NCBI GenBank assembly: GCA_009602735.1
Contig: WELA01004867.1
Coordinates: 185,684-249,683, forward strand
Direction of reading: 5' to 3'
Length of the DNA: 64,000 bases
Origin: Mesotaenium endlicherianum
Lineage: Eukaryota > Streptophyta > Zygnematophyceae > Zygnematales > Mesotaeniaceae
The first letter of the stretch is position 1; every line of letters starts with the position of its first letter. Under the pieces are notes generated by a model, which was given only the letters and a program-made list of their open reading frames with translations, did no database searches and was not told where the DNA came from. This document shows, piece by piece, positions 32,239 through 41,640 of this stretch. The position numbers and the translations under genes are program-made.

Positions 32239-33161
32239 TGTAACGATTTGAGCTTTTTAGGCGTATTTTGGACATTTTCCCAAGTTACCTAAAATAGGTT
32301 ATACTATTTAACATACATTATTTGATAAATGATTGCATCACTTCCAATTATTCGTCACACATGTGTGCCGATCAATTCCCGGTCGATTGGCGAAATGACC
32401 GAGATACTATTGCAAAAAGCGTCGTAACGTAATTCGACTACTTTGCAAAAGTACGACATAGTTATTCATGAAGCTACTTTGATTAAATTATGAGATGATG
32501 ACTTAATTAATCATTGTTGATTAAGTTATTTTGATTGTCATTATTTCGAATAATGCACAGTCACAGATTTCGGATTAACGACCAGTCGTTAATACGAACA
32601 AACAGTTGTGATAGTCAAACGAAACGAAATATGCAAAGCCGCTTTGCATCCAAGCGGATTCAAACCCGCGACTTGTCGTTTGAAACGTTCACACCTAACC
32701 GATTGGCCAAAGTAGCTCTTCAAACTACCGGTTCATGACGAAAGCATGTGTACGCGACTCCGCGAGCAGTCGCAACTTTTTGGAAAGTCGTGCGAACGCA
32801 AAAACGCCCGTTTGGCGCGAAACGGTTTTTCGAAAACCGTCGAAAAGTCTCCAAACCGCCAAACGGCGCGTTTCGAGCATTGGGCCGAATGGGTCGTACC
32901 CCTTCTACCGTTTTCGTTGAACATGAACCAGTGCCCTAGGTGGTGACTCGAAGCACTCCAGTGCCTCACGTTGTGCAGGTATGAATACCTGTAGAGTCAT
33001 TGTGAGTGCAACTCTCACAAGCACACATTCTATGTTAGTTTTCATTTTCGCTTTCTCGAGGAGTTGTCAATTTGCACAAGTATAGAGATTTTCTTTCCAC
33101 TTCATTTAAATATTCCTTGAATACCGAGGAAAAGATCGTTTCGAAAAGCAGACACGTCACA
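32239..33161 (+). repeat. Element G 5' LTR (923 bp)
   Basis: TGTAACGATTTGAG ... ACACGTCACA. The likely TATA position (32980-32987) reads TATGAATA, whereas the 3' LTR has TATAAATA. Contains the antisense tRNA-like segment (about 32648-32715). Confidence 0.93.
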
Positions 33162-33162
33162 T

Positions 33163-33175
33163 TGGTATCAGAGCC
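33163..33175 (+). other. Element G primer binding site
   Basis: TGGTATCAGAGCC, an exact complement of the 3' end of plant initiator tRNA-Met, one base after the LTR. Confidence 0.92.
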
Positions 33176-33359
33176 AATCTCGATTTCTCCAAGGATTTTA
33201 TTTTTTTAGTGGTTGAAATATCTTTTGGATAAATATATTTTGGGGCCATTTTTTGTATTGGGAAGGTCACCCATCCCAGTCCTGCCCTGATCCAATGGTC
33301 GCTTATTGTGTTTCGCCGGGAAATTTTTCTCTCTCTTCCGGCGCTTTCTCTGCTTCCAT

Positions 33360-34664
33360 ATGGAGGGCGACAATGTTGCCGAGGCTGCTGCTGCTGCTGC
33401 CACCGCTGCTACTGCTACCGCTGCTGCTGCCGCCGCTGCTGCTGCTCTTCCCGCTCTCGCCGTCACCAACGGCGATGCTGGAGAACTCCCCGCCGAGCCA
33501 ATCTCGCCGCGCACTTTCCAGCAAACAATTTTGCAACGCTTCACGGCCTTGACAACTGACAGTCAAACCATGACAATGGCACTTAGTACTTTGTCCGATA
33601 TCATTGGTCGTACAAAAGACCATGTTAATCTCGCTGAGGCAACTCATACTGACCTTGTCACACGCTTCGTTGCTGCCATGGACACTCACCCTTCGATTGG
33701 TTGTTTCTTACAGGCTGCCCAAGGGATGCCGGGCCCATCAGGGACCGCCGGCAACAACGCCAACACGCCAATCCCGCCTGTCATCCTTGGGCAGGCCGCG
33801 GCACCAACGCCTTCGTACAAGCCTTCGCCGCCTGAAAAGTTTCAAGGCGGCCCAAATTCTGACGTACGCCGTTTTCTCAAAGAATTCAAAACCTTCTTTG
33901 CATTAGCAAAAGTAGCCCCTGTCGACCAAGCCATGATGGCTTCCACTTTTCTCAAAGGGGACGCATTGCAGTTATGGCATGGGACTGAAAGGGGACCAAT
34001 GACTTTCGAGGAGTTTAGTACTGAGTTACGCAATTCCTTTGGGCGTCACAACCCATCCAAGGTAGCGCGTGATAAATTGCTTTGACTTAAGCAGACCGGC
34101 ACTATCGAAACCTATGTCAATAAGTTCCGTATTTTAGTCGCCCAAATAGTGGACGTTTTAGTCGATACTGGGATGCAAGTTCACCTCTTTTGCTTGGGGC
34201 TCCAGGCGGAATACGCTAATCATCTCAACGCAAACCCAGTAACCGATTTGGAATGGACAGCCATCGCCGATATCATTCGTCATACCGAGACTTTAGCTCA
34301 GGAGGAGTCGGTCGCTACGCCTAAACGTCAGGCAGCTCGTCCATCACGCCCTCCATCGTCGTTTCCTAGTACAAGTAAGGCCGCTCCAAAGAGGAACTAT
34401 CCCAATGACGCGGGCAATAGTGCTAGATCCAACGGTCCACCTCCCAAGATAGGCAAGATCGACAACACAGAAGCTCGCAATTACGATGGCAATTCTGATG
34501 GCCGAAGGGCTGTGTTTTGGCTGTGGGAAGCATGGGCATACGATCTCGGCATGTCCTACAAGGAAAGATTCGAGAAACGATCTCAAGGGGAAAGGCAAGG
34601 GGTCTTTAAAAGAGTAGCTCAGGAGCTAGTCGCAAAGCCTCCTTCTGAGCTGTTGACAACATGA
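33360..34664 (+). pseudogene. Element G gag
   Basis: Start chosen at ATG 33360 (MEGDNVAEAAAAAA) because element A starts MEN at the same place; the frame is also open upstream to 33306 through the leader. An Ala-rich N-terminus is followed by a capsid (SPPEKFQGGPNSDVRRFLKEF, FALAKVAPVDQAMMASTFL, LWHGTERGPMTFEEF). A TGA at 34083 interrupts it; the frame continues to about 34500, where a one-base shift precedes the knuckle CFGCGKHGHTISAC (about 34508-34552). Confidence 0.9.
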
Positions 34665-34762
34665 CTTAGTGAGCAAGAAATTCTTGGTGTTTGTGCGCAA
34701 GCACCAAAAGTCCTTGTTCACTCAGGCATACCTGATACAAATATACTTCGAAACGAATATAT

Positions 34763-35440
34763 TTGTATGCAAGTGCTGAGTTCTTGGAACTCGAGTGCAT
34801 CCATGGTACCATGTTCTTGCACTTCCAGCCGCATGATCCTAACCTTGCCAAGTATTACGCACACTTATCTCGCTTACGGAAAATGCACAAGTGTCTTGCA
34901 CCAATTTCTATTGTTGCATTTACACATATTTGCGCGTACTCTGACCCGATTACTTGGTTTCGCGCGAGGACAGCAATGCAAAGTGGGATTTTGGTAAAGG
35001 ACCTCCACATTTTCCACATTCCTCTCACGGCGAGGACGTTGCTGGTGATGCATAATGCTTCTTTGGGGTTAAGTATGACTCTTGATACGAAAGTTTCAGG
35101 AAAATCATGCTTTACAGTCATTGATTCAGGCGCGTCAGTGAGCTTATTAGTGCACGTTTTGCACATGGCATGACGTTGCTTCCAATATTCAAGAACGAGG
35201 AACTCCGCCTCAGCGATGGCTCGTTAGCTTGCATTACTGGAACGATTAAATTACCGCTCAGCGTGCAATCTTTTCATGGGCGTGTACAATTCTACGTCAC
35301 TGAATTGCCACATGGAATCGACGCAGTTTTGAGTAATTTGGTCAAAAGACATGCATTGTACGCAAAGGGACCAAAAAGATTACTCTTCAGTCCCTTAAGC
35401 CCAATATGGCCTTGGAAAGTCCTTCAAAAACTCTTCTATT
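34763..35440 (+). pseudogene. Element G protease
   Basis: 34763-35173 ends in CFTVIDSGASVSLL, a canonical Asp-Ser-Gly retropepsin active site, then shifts frame after VHVLHMA. The rest (35170-35448) holds LPLSVQSFHGRVQFYVTEL and then lacks about 15 residues present in element A (GNDWLTQTSALLDFSQ), so the domain core is incomplete. Confidence 0.85.
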
Positions 35441-36290
35441 GTCCATAAAGCAAGCTCTACGTTTGGCAAAACACGGTCAGAATGTTTTCTTTGGATTACT
35501 AAGACCCGATTCTCCAGCAACTTCAACTACGCTCTTTACGCAAGAGCCGATGCTAGACGTTACTGGTCATAAGGAAACCCTCACAGCTGAACTTTCTGCT
35601 CTTTTGCAAAAGTACAAATTAGTGTTTCCAAGTGAAATACCCGCCGGGCTTCTGCCTGACAGGGGTATTGGACATACAATCCCTCTCATTCCCGATTCTC
35701 AACCGACTTGGCGACCAATTTATCGCCTAAGCCCGTTAGAGATGAACAAAATGTAAGACCAAATTAGCGACTTGCTGGAGAAAGGATGGATTGAGCCGAG
35801 CTCTTCTCCATTTGGCGCCCCCATTGTATTTGTTCAAAAGAAAGATGGAACGCTTAGAATGTGCATTGATTATCGTGCGTTGAACAATATAACGGTCAAG
35901 AACCGCTTTTCGTTGCCTCGCATTGATGATTTGTTTGATTCGTTGCAGGGGGCATGCGTGTTCTCCTCGCTTGACTTAGCTCAAGGCTGTCATCAAGTTC
36001 GAATCACACCAGAGGATGTCCCTAAAATAGCGTTTCGTACGCCTATTGGGCACTTCCAATACAAAGTCCTCAGTTTCGGACTTACCAATGCACCAGCGAC
36101 ATTCCAAAGTACGATGAACGATTTGTTTGACCCTTACTTGGGGAAATTTGTCCAGCTTTACCTCGACAATATCCTCGTCTATTCAAAGAACAGGGACGAG
36201 CATTACAAGCACCTCGAGTTGGTGTTGCAAATCCTTCGTGAGCAACAGCTGTACGCTAAGCTCAAGAATGTTCCTTCCTAAAGGATGAAC
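35406..36290 (+). pseudogene. Element G reverse transcriptase
   Basis: 35406-35756 (PDSQPTWRPIYRLSPLEMNK, then TAA) and 35772-36281 ([67 protein letters not shown]). The polymerase motif is YLDN, the second catalytic Asp replaced by Asn exactly as in element A. A frameshift follows LKNVPS at 36281. Confidence 0.9.
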
Positions 36291-37106
36291 TTTTGTAATT
36301 GGGACATATAGTGGGTTCGAAAGGGGTGCACCCTGACCCAGCCATAATTGTGTGCGTCGCTGACGGGCCTGTCCCAAAAGATGTACATACTGTACGTTCA
36401 TTCCTTGAATTTGCTAACTACTTTTGTAAGTTTATGTAAGGTTATTCAGTATTGGCCGCGCCACTCACTGCTCTGACAAGGAAAGATAAGCCGTTCATTT
36501 GGGATGAAAACACGCAACATGCGTTTGAGCGCATTAAGTATGCACTCACTAATGCGCCACTTCTTTCATTAGCCGATCCCGACTTGCCTTACGAGGTAGT
36601 CGCTGATGCGTCTGGTGTTAGAATAGGGACTGTGCTGCTGCAGGCAGGCAAGCCTATCAGTTTTGAGAGTCGTAAGCTGACACCTGCCAAACAAAATTAC
36701 TCAACGATAGAGCAGGAGCTCTGGGCAGTCATATACGCTTTGAAAACTTGGGGATGTTATTTGGAAGGCTGCAAAGGTTTGACAGTGTTTACGGACCATT
36801 GCCCAAATACCTTCTTTCAAATTCAGCCAACGCTATTGAGGAGACAGACGAGATGGTCTGACTTCTTGCAACGATTCCACTTTGAGTGGGCATATCGGCC
36901 AGGCCGCAACAATGTTGCTGATCCTCTAAGTCGAATTCCTCACCACCACTTGATGTTGGGGATTGTTGCTAGCTTGCGAGAACGAAATGATTAGGCTTTG
37001 AGGGCGGCCACCTTTGATTCTGCTGTACCCCCCAACCGTCTATCCGAAATCAGCCTGGTGACGCGGGCACACCCGATTTGGATGGCATGCATAACTCGGA
37101 AATACT
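36291..37106 (+). pseudogene. Element G connection and RNase H
   Basis: The connection, 36291-36450, is frameshifted and has stops. RNase H, 36452-36994, is open and appears to keep its acidic set: VVADASGVRIGTVLLQ, STIEQELWAVIYAL, VFTDHCPNTFFQ and NNVADPLSRIP. A TAG after EREND-type residues at 36992 ends the frame before the tether and the solo LTR. Confidence 0.88.
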
Positions 37107-37111
37107 TGACC

Positions 37112-37614
37112 AGTAGTGAAACAGATAGATGAAGTACTTAGTGAAATATAATACTTTATCTATTCAAGACAAGGATCTTTGAACACAAGTGGTAGCTTCT
37201 TGAAAGAGAGATAGCTTCTTGAAAGTTAATATATTTCTGGATTTTGGCAAGTACAAGAGTGATTCTCGAACGTCTTTCTATGTTCTAGCTCTTGTTTATA
37301 TACTTGCTACATAAGTAATTTCTAGGAAAGTGTATGTTGATGTATTGGCACCCAACACATCCCAAAACTTGCCACCTCTTTCTAGAATAACGTACACATG
37401 TCCTTTTGACCTAAAAATGGCACATTTGACTTTTGCCACATGGAGTTCTTCTAGGTCTTTCCTCTAACTTCGAAAATGCCTTGGAAGGTTCAAAGGACAT
37501 GAACCAAGTTACTAGAGTACCTATTCACACTTGACTCCACACAATACTACTCCAAATATATTTGAAAACATTAAAATATATGCAAACTAATGTATAATAA
37601 CTCAAATCACTACA
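37112..37614 (-). repeat. Solo LTR F2 (family IV, 503 bp)
   Basis: Reverse-oriented relative of 23974-24470, flanked by TGACC (37107-37111 and 37615-37619). The first base is mutated (AGTAGTG for TGTAGTG) and a tandem partial duplication GCTTCTTGAAAG...AGAGATAGCTTC near 37193-37220 adds a few bases. It splits pol of element G. Confidence 0.88.
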
Positions 37615-37619
37615 TGACC

Positions 37620-39302
37620 TGCATCGACTATTTCACGAGGGCTATCTCAAAGATCCGTTTTTCCTAGATCTCCAGGGTACTGGCTTGAACGGTGTAGTCG
37701 TAACGATGGACACTATGGATGAAAGGAAAGAACACTCAAGCTATTTGTTAGAGGACGGTTTTTGGTGGGACAATGGGCGCATTGCTGTCCCAGAAGGCCG
37801 AGTAAGACATGTGCTACTACGAGAAGCGCATGACTCTCCTTACTTAGGTCACCATGGAATTACCAAAATCACACACGCTTTGCGCCGAGGGTACATTTGG
37901 CCGTCCCTTAAGGTTGATGTTGCCGTGTACATCGTCAACTGCGCAACATGTCAGAGGAATAAGCCGAGCAACACGTTGCTCGCTGGGAAGTTGCAACCAT
38001 TGGAACTTGCATGTGCTCCTTGGGAAAGCATAAGCCTCGACTTTGTCGTGGAATTGCCTACCATCGATAGTGGACACAATGGGGTGTTAACGGTCGTAGA
38101 TCGTTTCACTAAGATGGTACACTTTGTGGCCACTAAACCATCACTTGATGCCGTCGAGATTGCGCGTCTCTTCGTAGATCATGGCATGCCGAAAGAGATC
38201 ATAAGTGATCGTGACACTAGATTTACGAGCCACTTCTGGCAAGAAGTTTGCTCGCAATTCGGCACGAAACTTAACATGTCAACTAGCTTCCATCCTCAGA
38301 CCGATGGTCAGACATAACGAAAGAACCGCATTTTGCAACAGTTCCTTGGGCATCATGTGAATCCTCGCCAAGACGACTGAGACACCCTCCTTTCAGTCGC
38401 AGAGTTCGCAGTAAATAATGCTTATCAGGAAAGTTTTAAGGAAACTCCGTTTTTCCTTAACTATGGGCGACATCCGCACACTCCTCTCACGCGCGTTGTT
38501 TACGCTGAGGCGGGGCTGTCAACCATGAGAGTGCCACGTGCACGCCTATTTGTCCATTCTCTTCAAGAGGTGCACAAAAACCCGAAGCTGGCTTTAGCCG
38601 CTGCTCAAGATCGGTAGAAAACGTTTGCTGACACACGCAGGACTGAGTTAAGTTTTCAAGTTGGCAATAAAGTACTTTTGCAAACTAAAAATCTCCAACT
38701 CAAGCACCCAGGAAAGCGCAAGCTTCTGCCTTGCTGGGTAGGCCCTTTTATCGTTATCGCAAAAGTTGGCCCTGTTGCATACCGACTGGATTTGCCTAAA
38801 TCCATGGGGCGAACGCATCTTGTGTTCCATGTCAGTTTACTTAAGCTGTTTAGGTCCAATGGCAGCTATCAGCTACAAGCACCCGAATTGGAACTGACCG
38901 ATGATGATAAGGCCTGGGATGTAGAGGAGGTCTTAGGACACCGCTACACTCGTCATAAGCCTCTACGCGTGGAGCTTTTGATAAAGTGGCTTGATTACGA
39001 TTCTAGTTGGAACTCTACGAACCTCAGGACGAAATCCTACTTAATTGTAAGGACGAGGTTCAACAATATTGGTTACGATGGGCTACCGCTTAACAGCTCT
39101 GTACCACGGCAACTGTGCTACCCGGTGCAATTCGTAAGCCAAGGAACAAACGCGAAAGAGACGCGGCCAACTAATCGCTTTTTTCGTCACTGTCATGATG
39201 CATAGTCCAATTGCTCACCAGTGTTTTCCGCTAGCCAACACTAGTATTGACACATTTAAGACTTGAAAGACGTACGCTTAACAAGGACGTTAAGTTATTT
39301 TT
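37620..39302 (+). pseudogene. Element G integrase and chromodomain
   Basis: 37685-38317: zinc domain (HDSPYLGHHGITKI, CATCQRNK) and core with SLDFVVELPTIDSGHNG and IISDRDTRFTS. The codon of the third catalytic residue (Glu in the QTERxN motif) has become TAA at 38315-38317. Further stops at about 38380 and 38615. The C-terminal region (VGPFIVIAKVGPVAYRL, HLVFHVSLLKLF) and chromodomain (WDVEEVLGHRYTRHKP, LLIKWLDYDSSWNS) fall in 38678-39205, with a short frame slip at the end. Confidence 0.9.
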
Positions 39303-39314
39303 AGGGGGGAGGAG
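39303..39314 (+). other. Element G polypurine tract
   Basis: AGGGGGGAGGAG immediately before the 3' LTR, primer for second-strand synthesis. Confidence 0.85.
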
Positions 39315-40239
39315 TGTAACGATTTGAGCTTTTTAGGCGTATCTTGGACATTTTCCCAAATTACCTAAAATACGTTATACTATTTATCATACATTATTTG
39401 ATAAATGATTGCATCACTTTCAATTATTCGTCACACGCGTGTGCCGATTAATTCTCGGTCGATTAACGAAACGACCGAGATACTATTGCAAAAAACGTCG
39501 TAACGTAATCCGACTACTTCGCAAAAGTACGACATAATTATTCATGAAGCTACTGTGATTAAATTATGAGATGATGACTTAATTAATCATTGTTTGATTA
39601 AGTTCTTTTGATTGTCATTATTTTAAATAATGCATAGTCACAGATTTTGGATTTACGACCAATCGTTAATACGAACAAACAGTCGCAATAGTCAAACGAA
39701 ACAACATATGCAAAGCTGCTTTGCATCCAAGCGGATTCGAACCCGCGACATGTCGTTTGAAACGTTCACACCTAACCGATTGGCCAAAGTAGCTCTTTAA
39801 ACTACCGGTTCATGACGAAAGGTTGTGTACGCGACTCCGCGGAGCAGTCGCAATTTTTCGGAAAGTCGCGCGAACGCGAAAACGCCCGTTAGGCGCGAAA
39901 CGGTTTTTCGAAAACCGTCGAAAAGTCTCCAAACCGCCAAATGGCGCGTTTCGAGCATTGGGCCGAATGGGTCGTACCCCTTCGACCGTTTTCGTTGAAC
40001 ATGAACCAGTGCCCTAGGTGGTGACTCGAAGCACTCCAGTGCCTCACGTTGTGCAGGTATAAATACCTGTAGAGTCATTGTGAGTGCAACTCTCACAAGC
40101 ACACATTCTACGTTAGTTTTCATTTTCGCTTTCTCGAGGATTTGTCAATTTGCACAAGTATATAGATTTTCTTTCCAGTTCAATTAAATATTCCTTGAAT
40201 ACCGAGGAAAAGATTCTCTCGAAAAGCAAAAACGTCACA
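39315..40239 (+). repeat. Element G 3' LTR (925 bp)
   Basis: TGTAACGATTTGAG ... AAACGTCACA. A TATAAATA box lies at 40058-40065, inside the palindrome CAGGTATAAATACCTG. Contains the best-preserved tRNA-like segment (about 39730-39800, minus strand). Confidence 0.94.
39722..39805 (-). other. tRNA-like segment with Pol III A and B boxes inside LTR
   Basis: On the minus strand there is an A-box-like TGGCCAATCGGTTAGG (D-arm type) and, about 35 bases on, an exact B box GGTTCGAATCC with a short stem GCGG/CCGC around it. The middle shows a TTTCAAA loop but a weak anticodon stem, so this is not a functional tRNA. It recurs in the 5' LTR of G and, degraded, in the LTR of A, so it is a family II trait. 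Confidence 0.6.
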
Positions 40240-40244
40240 TAGTG

Positions 40245-40606
40245 CACAAAGTAGAAGGTGACATGCTATTGGGGCACGGGATTAGCACAGATGCATGAAC
40301 AGTCTAAATCGTATGAGTGCATAACCCTTAAGAGGATACTATGTTGAAGGGTAGTGTGATGAAAAGTTATGAGAGGCAAAATGTATCACTGAGGAGTGCT
40401 GAGAAGCACATATGAGACAGAGAGCTCCGGCGATGAAATCTTCTTCACGGTGAAAGCGATGGACCGTTCCTACACAAATTCCACAGTGGGAAACGGAGAA
40501 ACAGCCCGTCCACGTCAATATTTCAATCTTCAAAATAGGTTACGTGGTCGCTCAGGTCGGAGAGGAGAAATTTAGCTCTCCGCCTGGGGCGGAGATGGTT
40601 GGAAAC
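40245..40606. other. Flank between element G and the inverted-repeat cluster
   Basis: Host sequence continuous with 31135-32233 before insertion of G. I see no open frame, splice signal or repeat that I can support. Confidence 0.5.
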
Positions 40607-41640
40607 CTAGTTATGGGATACTCGCGTATCGGTAGGTTTGCCGCGTATTACGCGGTGTATTACGACGTATTTGCAAAATACTTATAATAGGCGTAATAAT
40701 AAATTAAGTAGGTCGTCTTTGCTCTTTTCCGTCCACTTTATTCGTTTTAAATTATATCGACTCATTTCACTTCAAGTGTCAGTCCGCGCACGTACGGCTG
40801 ACCGGTTCCGGCTTAGACTCGTTTCGACATTCGAAACATTGTGATGAATGGTGGCAAATGGCGGCAAATGCCGGCTCCTTAGCAAAAACAGAGCGGCCGC
40901 GGGCTAATCGGGCCGAGCGATAATGCGTCGGCAGAACGGACGGACCAGGTTGCGCCACACAGGCCCCTGTTTAATAAAAAAGGACAGCGAGGGGTGGCGA
41001 GGGGTCAAGAAAAACCTAGGCCCCTCTTTGCTGACAAACTGGGTAGGCGACGGGGTACACGCTCGTTAGAACCACCCCTGCCACCCAACGACCTGGGCCA
41101 AGGGAGTCCCTGGCCCAGTCGACATCAAAGAGGCCAAATTGAAAAAGGCCTCGACGCCCGACTCCCCAGCACTTCCGACTCCCGACTCCCAAGTGCTCCT
41201 GAGTCCCTCGATAGCCACTTCCCGCCTAATTGGTGGTGACTGGACCCGACCCCGTCGGTTTTTCGGTCAGGTTGTCAGAATCGACAAATTTTGAGCTTCC
41301 CACATGTGCGACCGATTTATTGCTCGATTTCTACGCCGACACACGTATTTAACACGTTTTACGGCCTGGGTTGACGAAATACGGGTCTACGTATGCGTTA
41401 TACGTATACGACAAAAACGTATCCCATAACTAGGGCTGGAGATTGAAACCTGGGGCGTTTTTCGCCGTTTGGGTCCAAACCTGTCTCAGAGTGTAACGGA
41501 GGGACGATACGCGCGTATTACATAACCAGGAGTAAAATATTCTGATGCAAGACTCTTGTTTTGGGACTGTGAAGAGCGGAAGAGAAATGCGTATTATATT
41601 GGCAATTGGTATGGGCGATACGCGCGTATTCCATGACTAG
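40607..41640. mobile_element. Cluster of small TIR elements (MITE-like)
   Basis: Left end 40607-40631 starts CTAGTTATGGGATAC and continues TCGCGTATCG. Inverted counterparts lie at 41419-41433 (GTATCCCATAACTAG), 41505-41530 (ACGATACGCGCGTATT then CATAACCAGG) and 41616-41640 (CGATACGCGCGTATT then CCATGACTAG). The outermost pair matches at 22 of 25 positions. No transposase frame is visible; the interior holds GC-rich sequence (40880-41260) without a recognisable domain. No clear target duplication outside CTAG, so superfamily and exact limits are open. Confidence 0.6.

Larger units (their letters stand above)
32239..40239 (+). mobile_element. Element G: Ty3/gypsy chromovirus (family II), full length
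   Basis: LTRs 32239-33161 and 39315-40239, with TAGTG at 32234-32238 and 40240-40244. A primer site follows the 5' LTR and the purine tract AGGGGGGAGGAG (39303-39314) precedes the 3' LTR. gag, protease, RT, RNase H, integrase and chromodomain follow in order, all interrupted by stops or frameshifts; a family IV solo LTR lies between RNase H and integrase. The LTRs differ by roughly 5 per cent by eye, so the insertion is not recent. Confidence 0.95.

Noticed and set aside
33253-33689. Ala/Ser/Pro/Cys-rich frames around the start of element G gag
   Set aside because: All arise from the GCT/GCC trinucleotide-like run coding for poly-Ala in gag, read in other frames.
39722-39805. A true tRNA gene
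   Set aside because: The B box is exact but the anticodon stem does not pair, the T loop has an extra base and there is no acceptor stem. Kept only as a tRNA-like segment.
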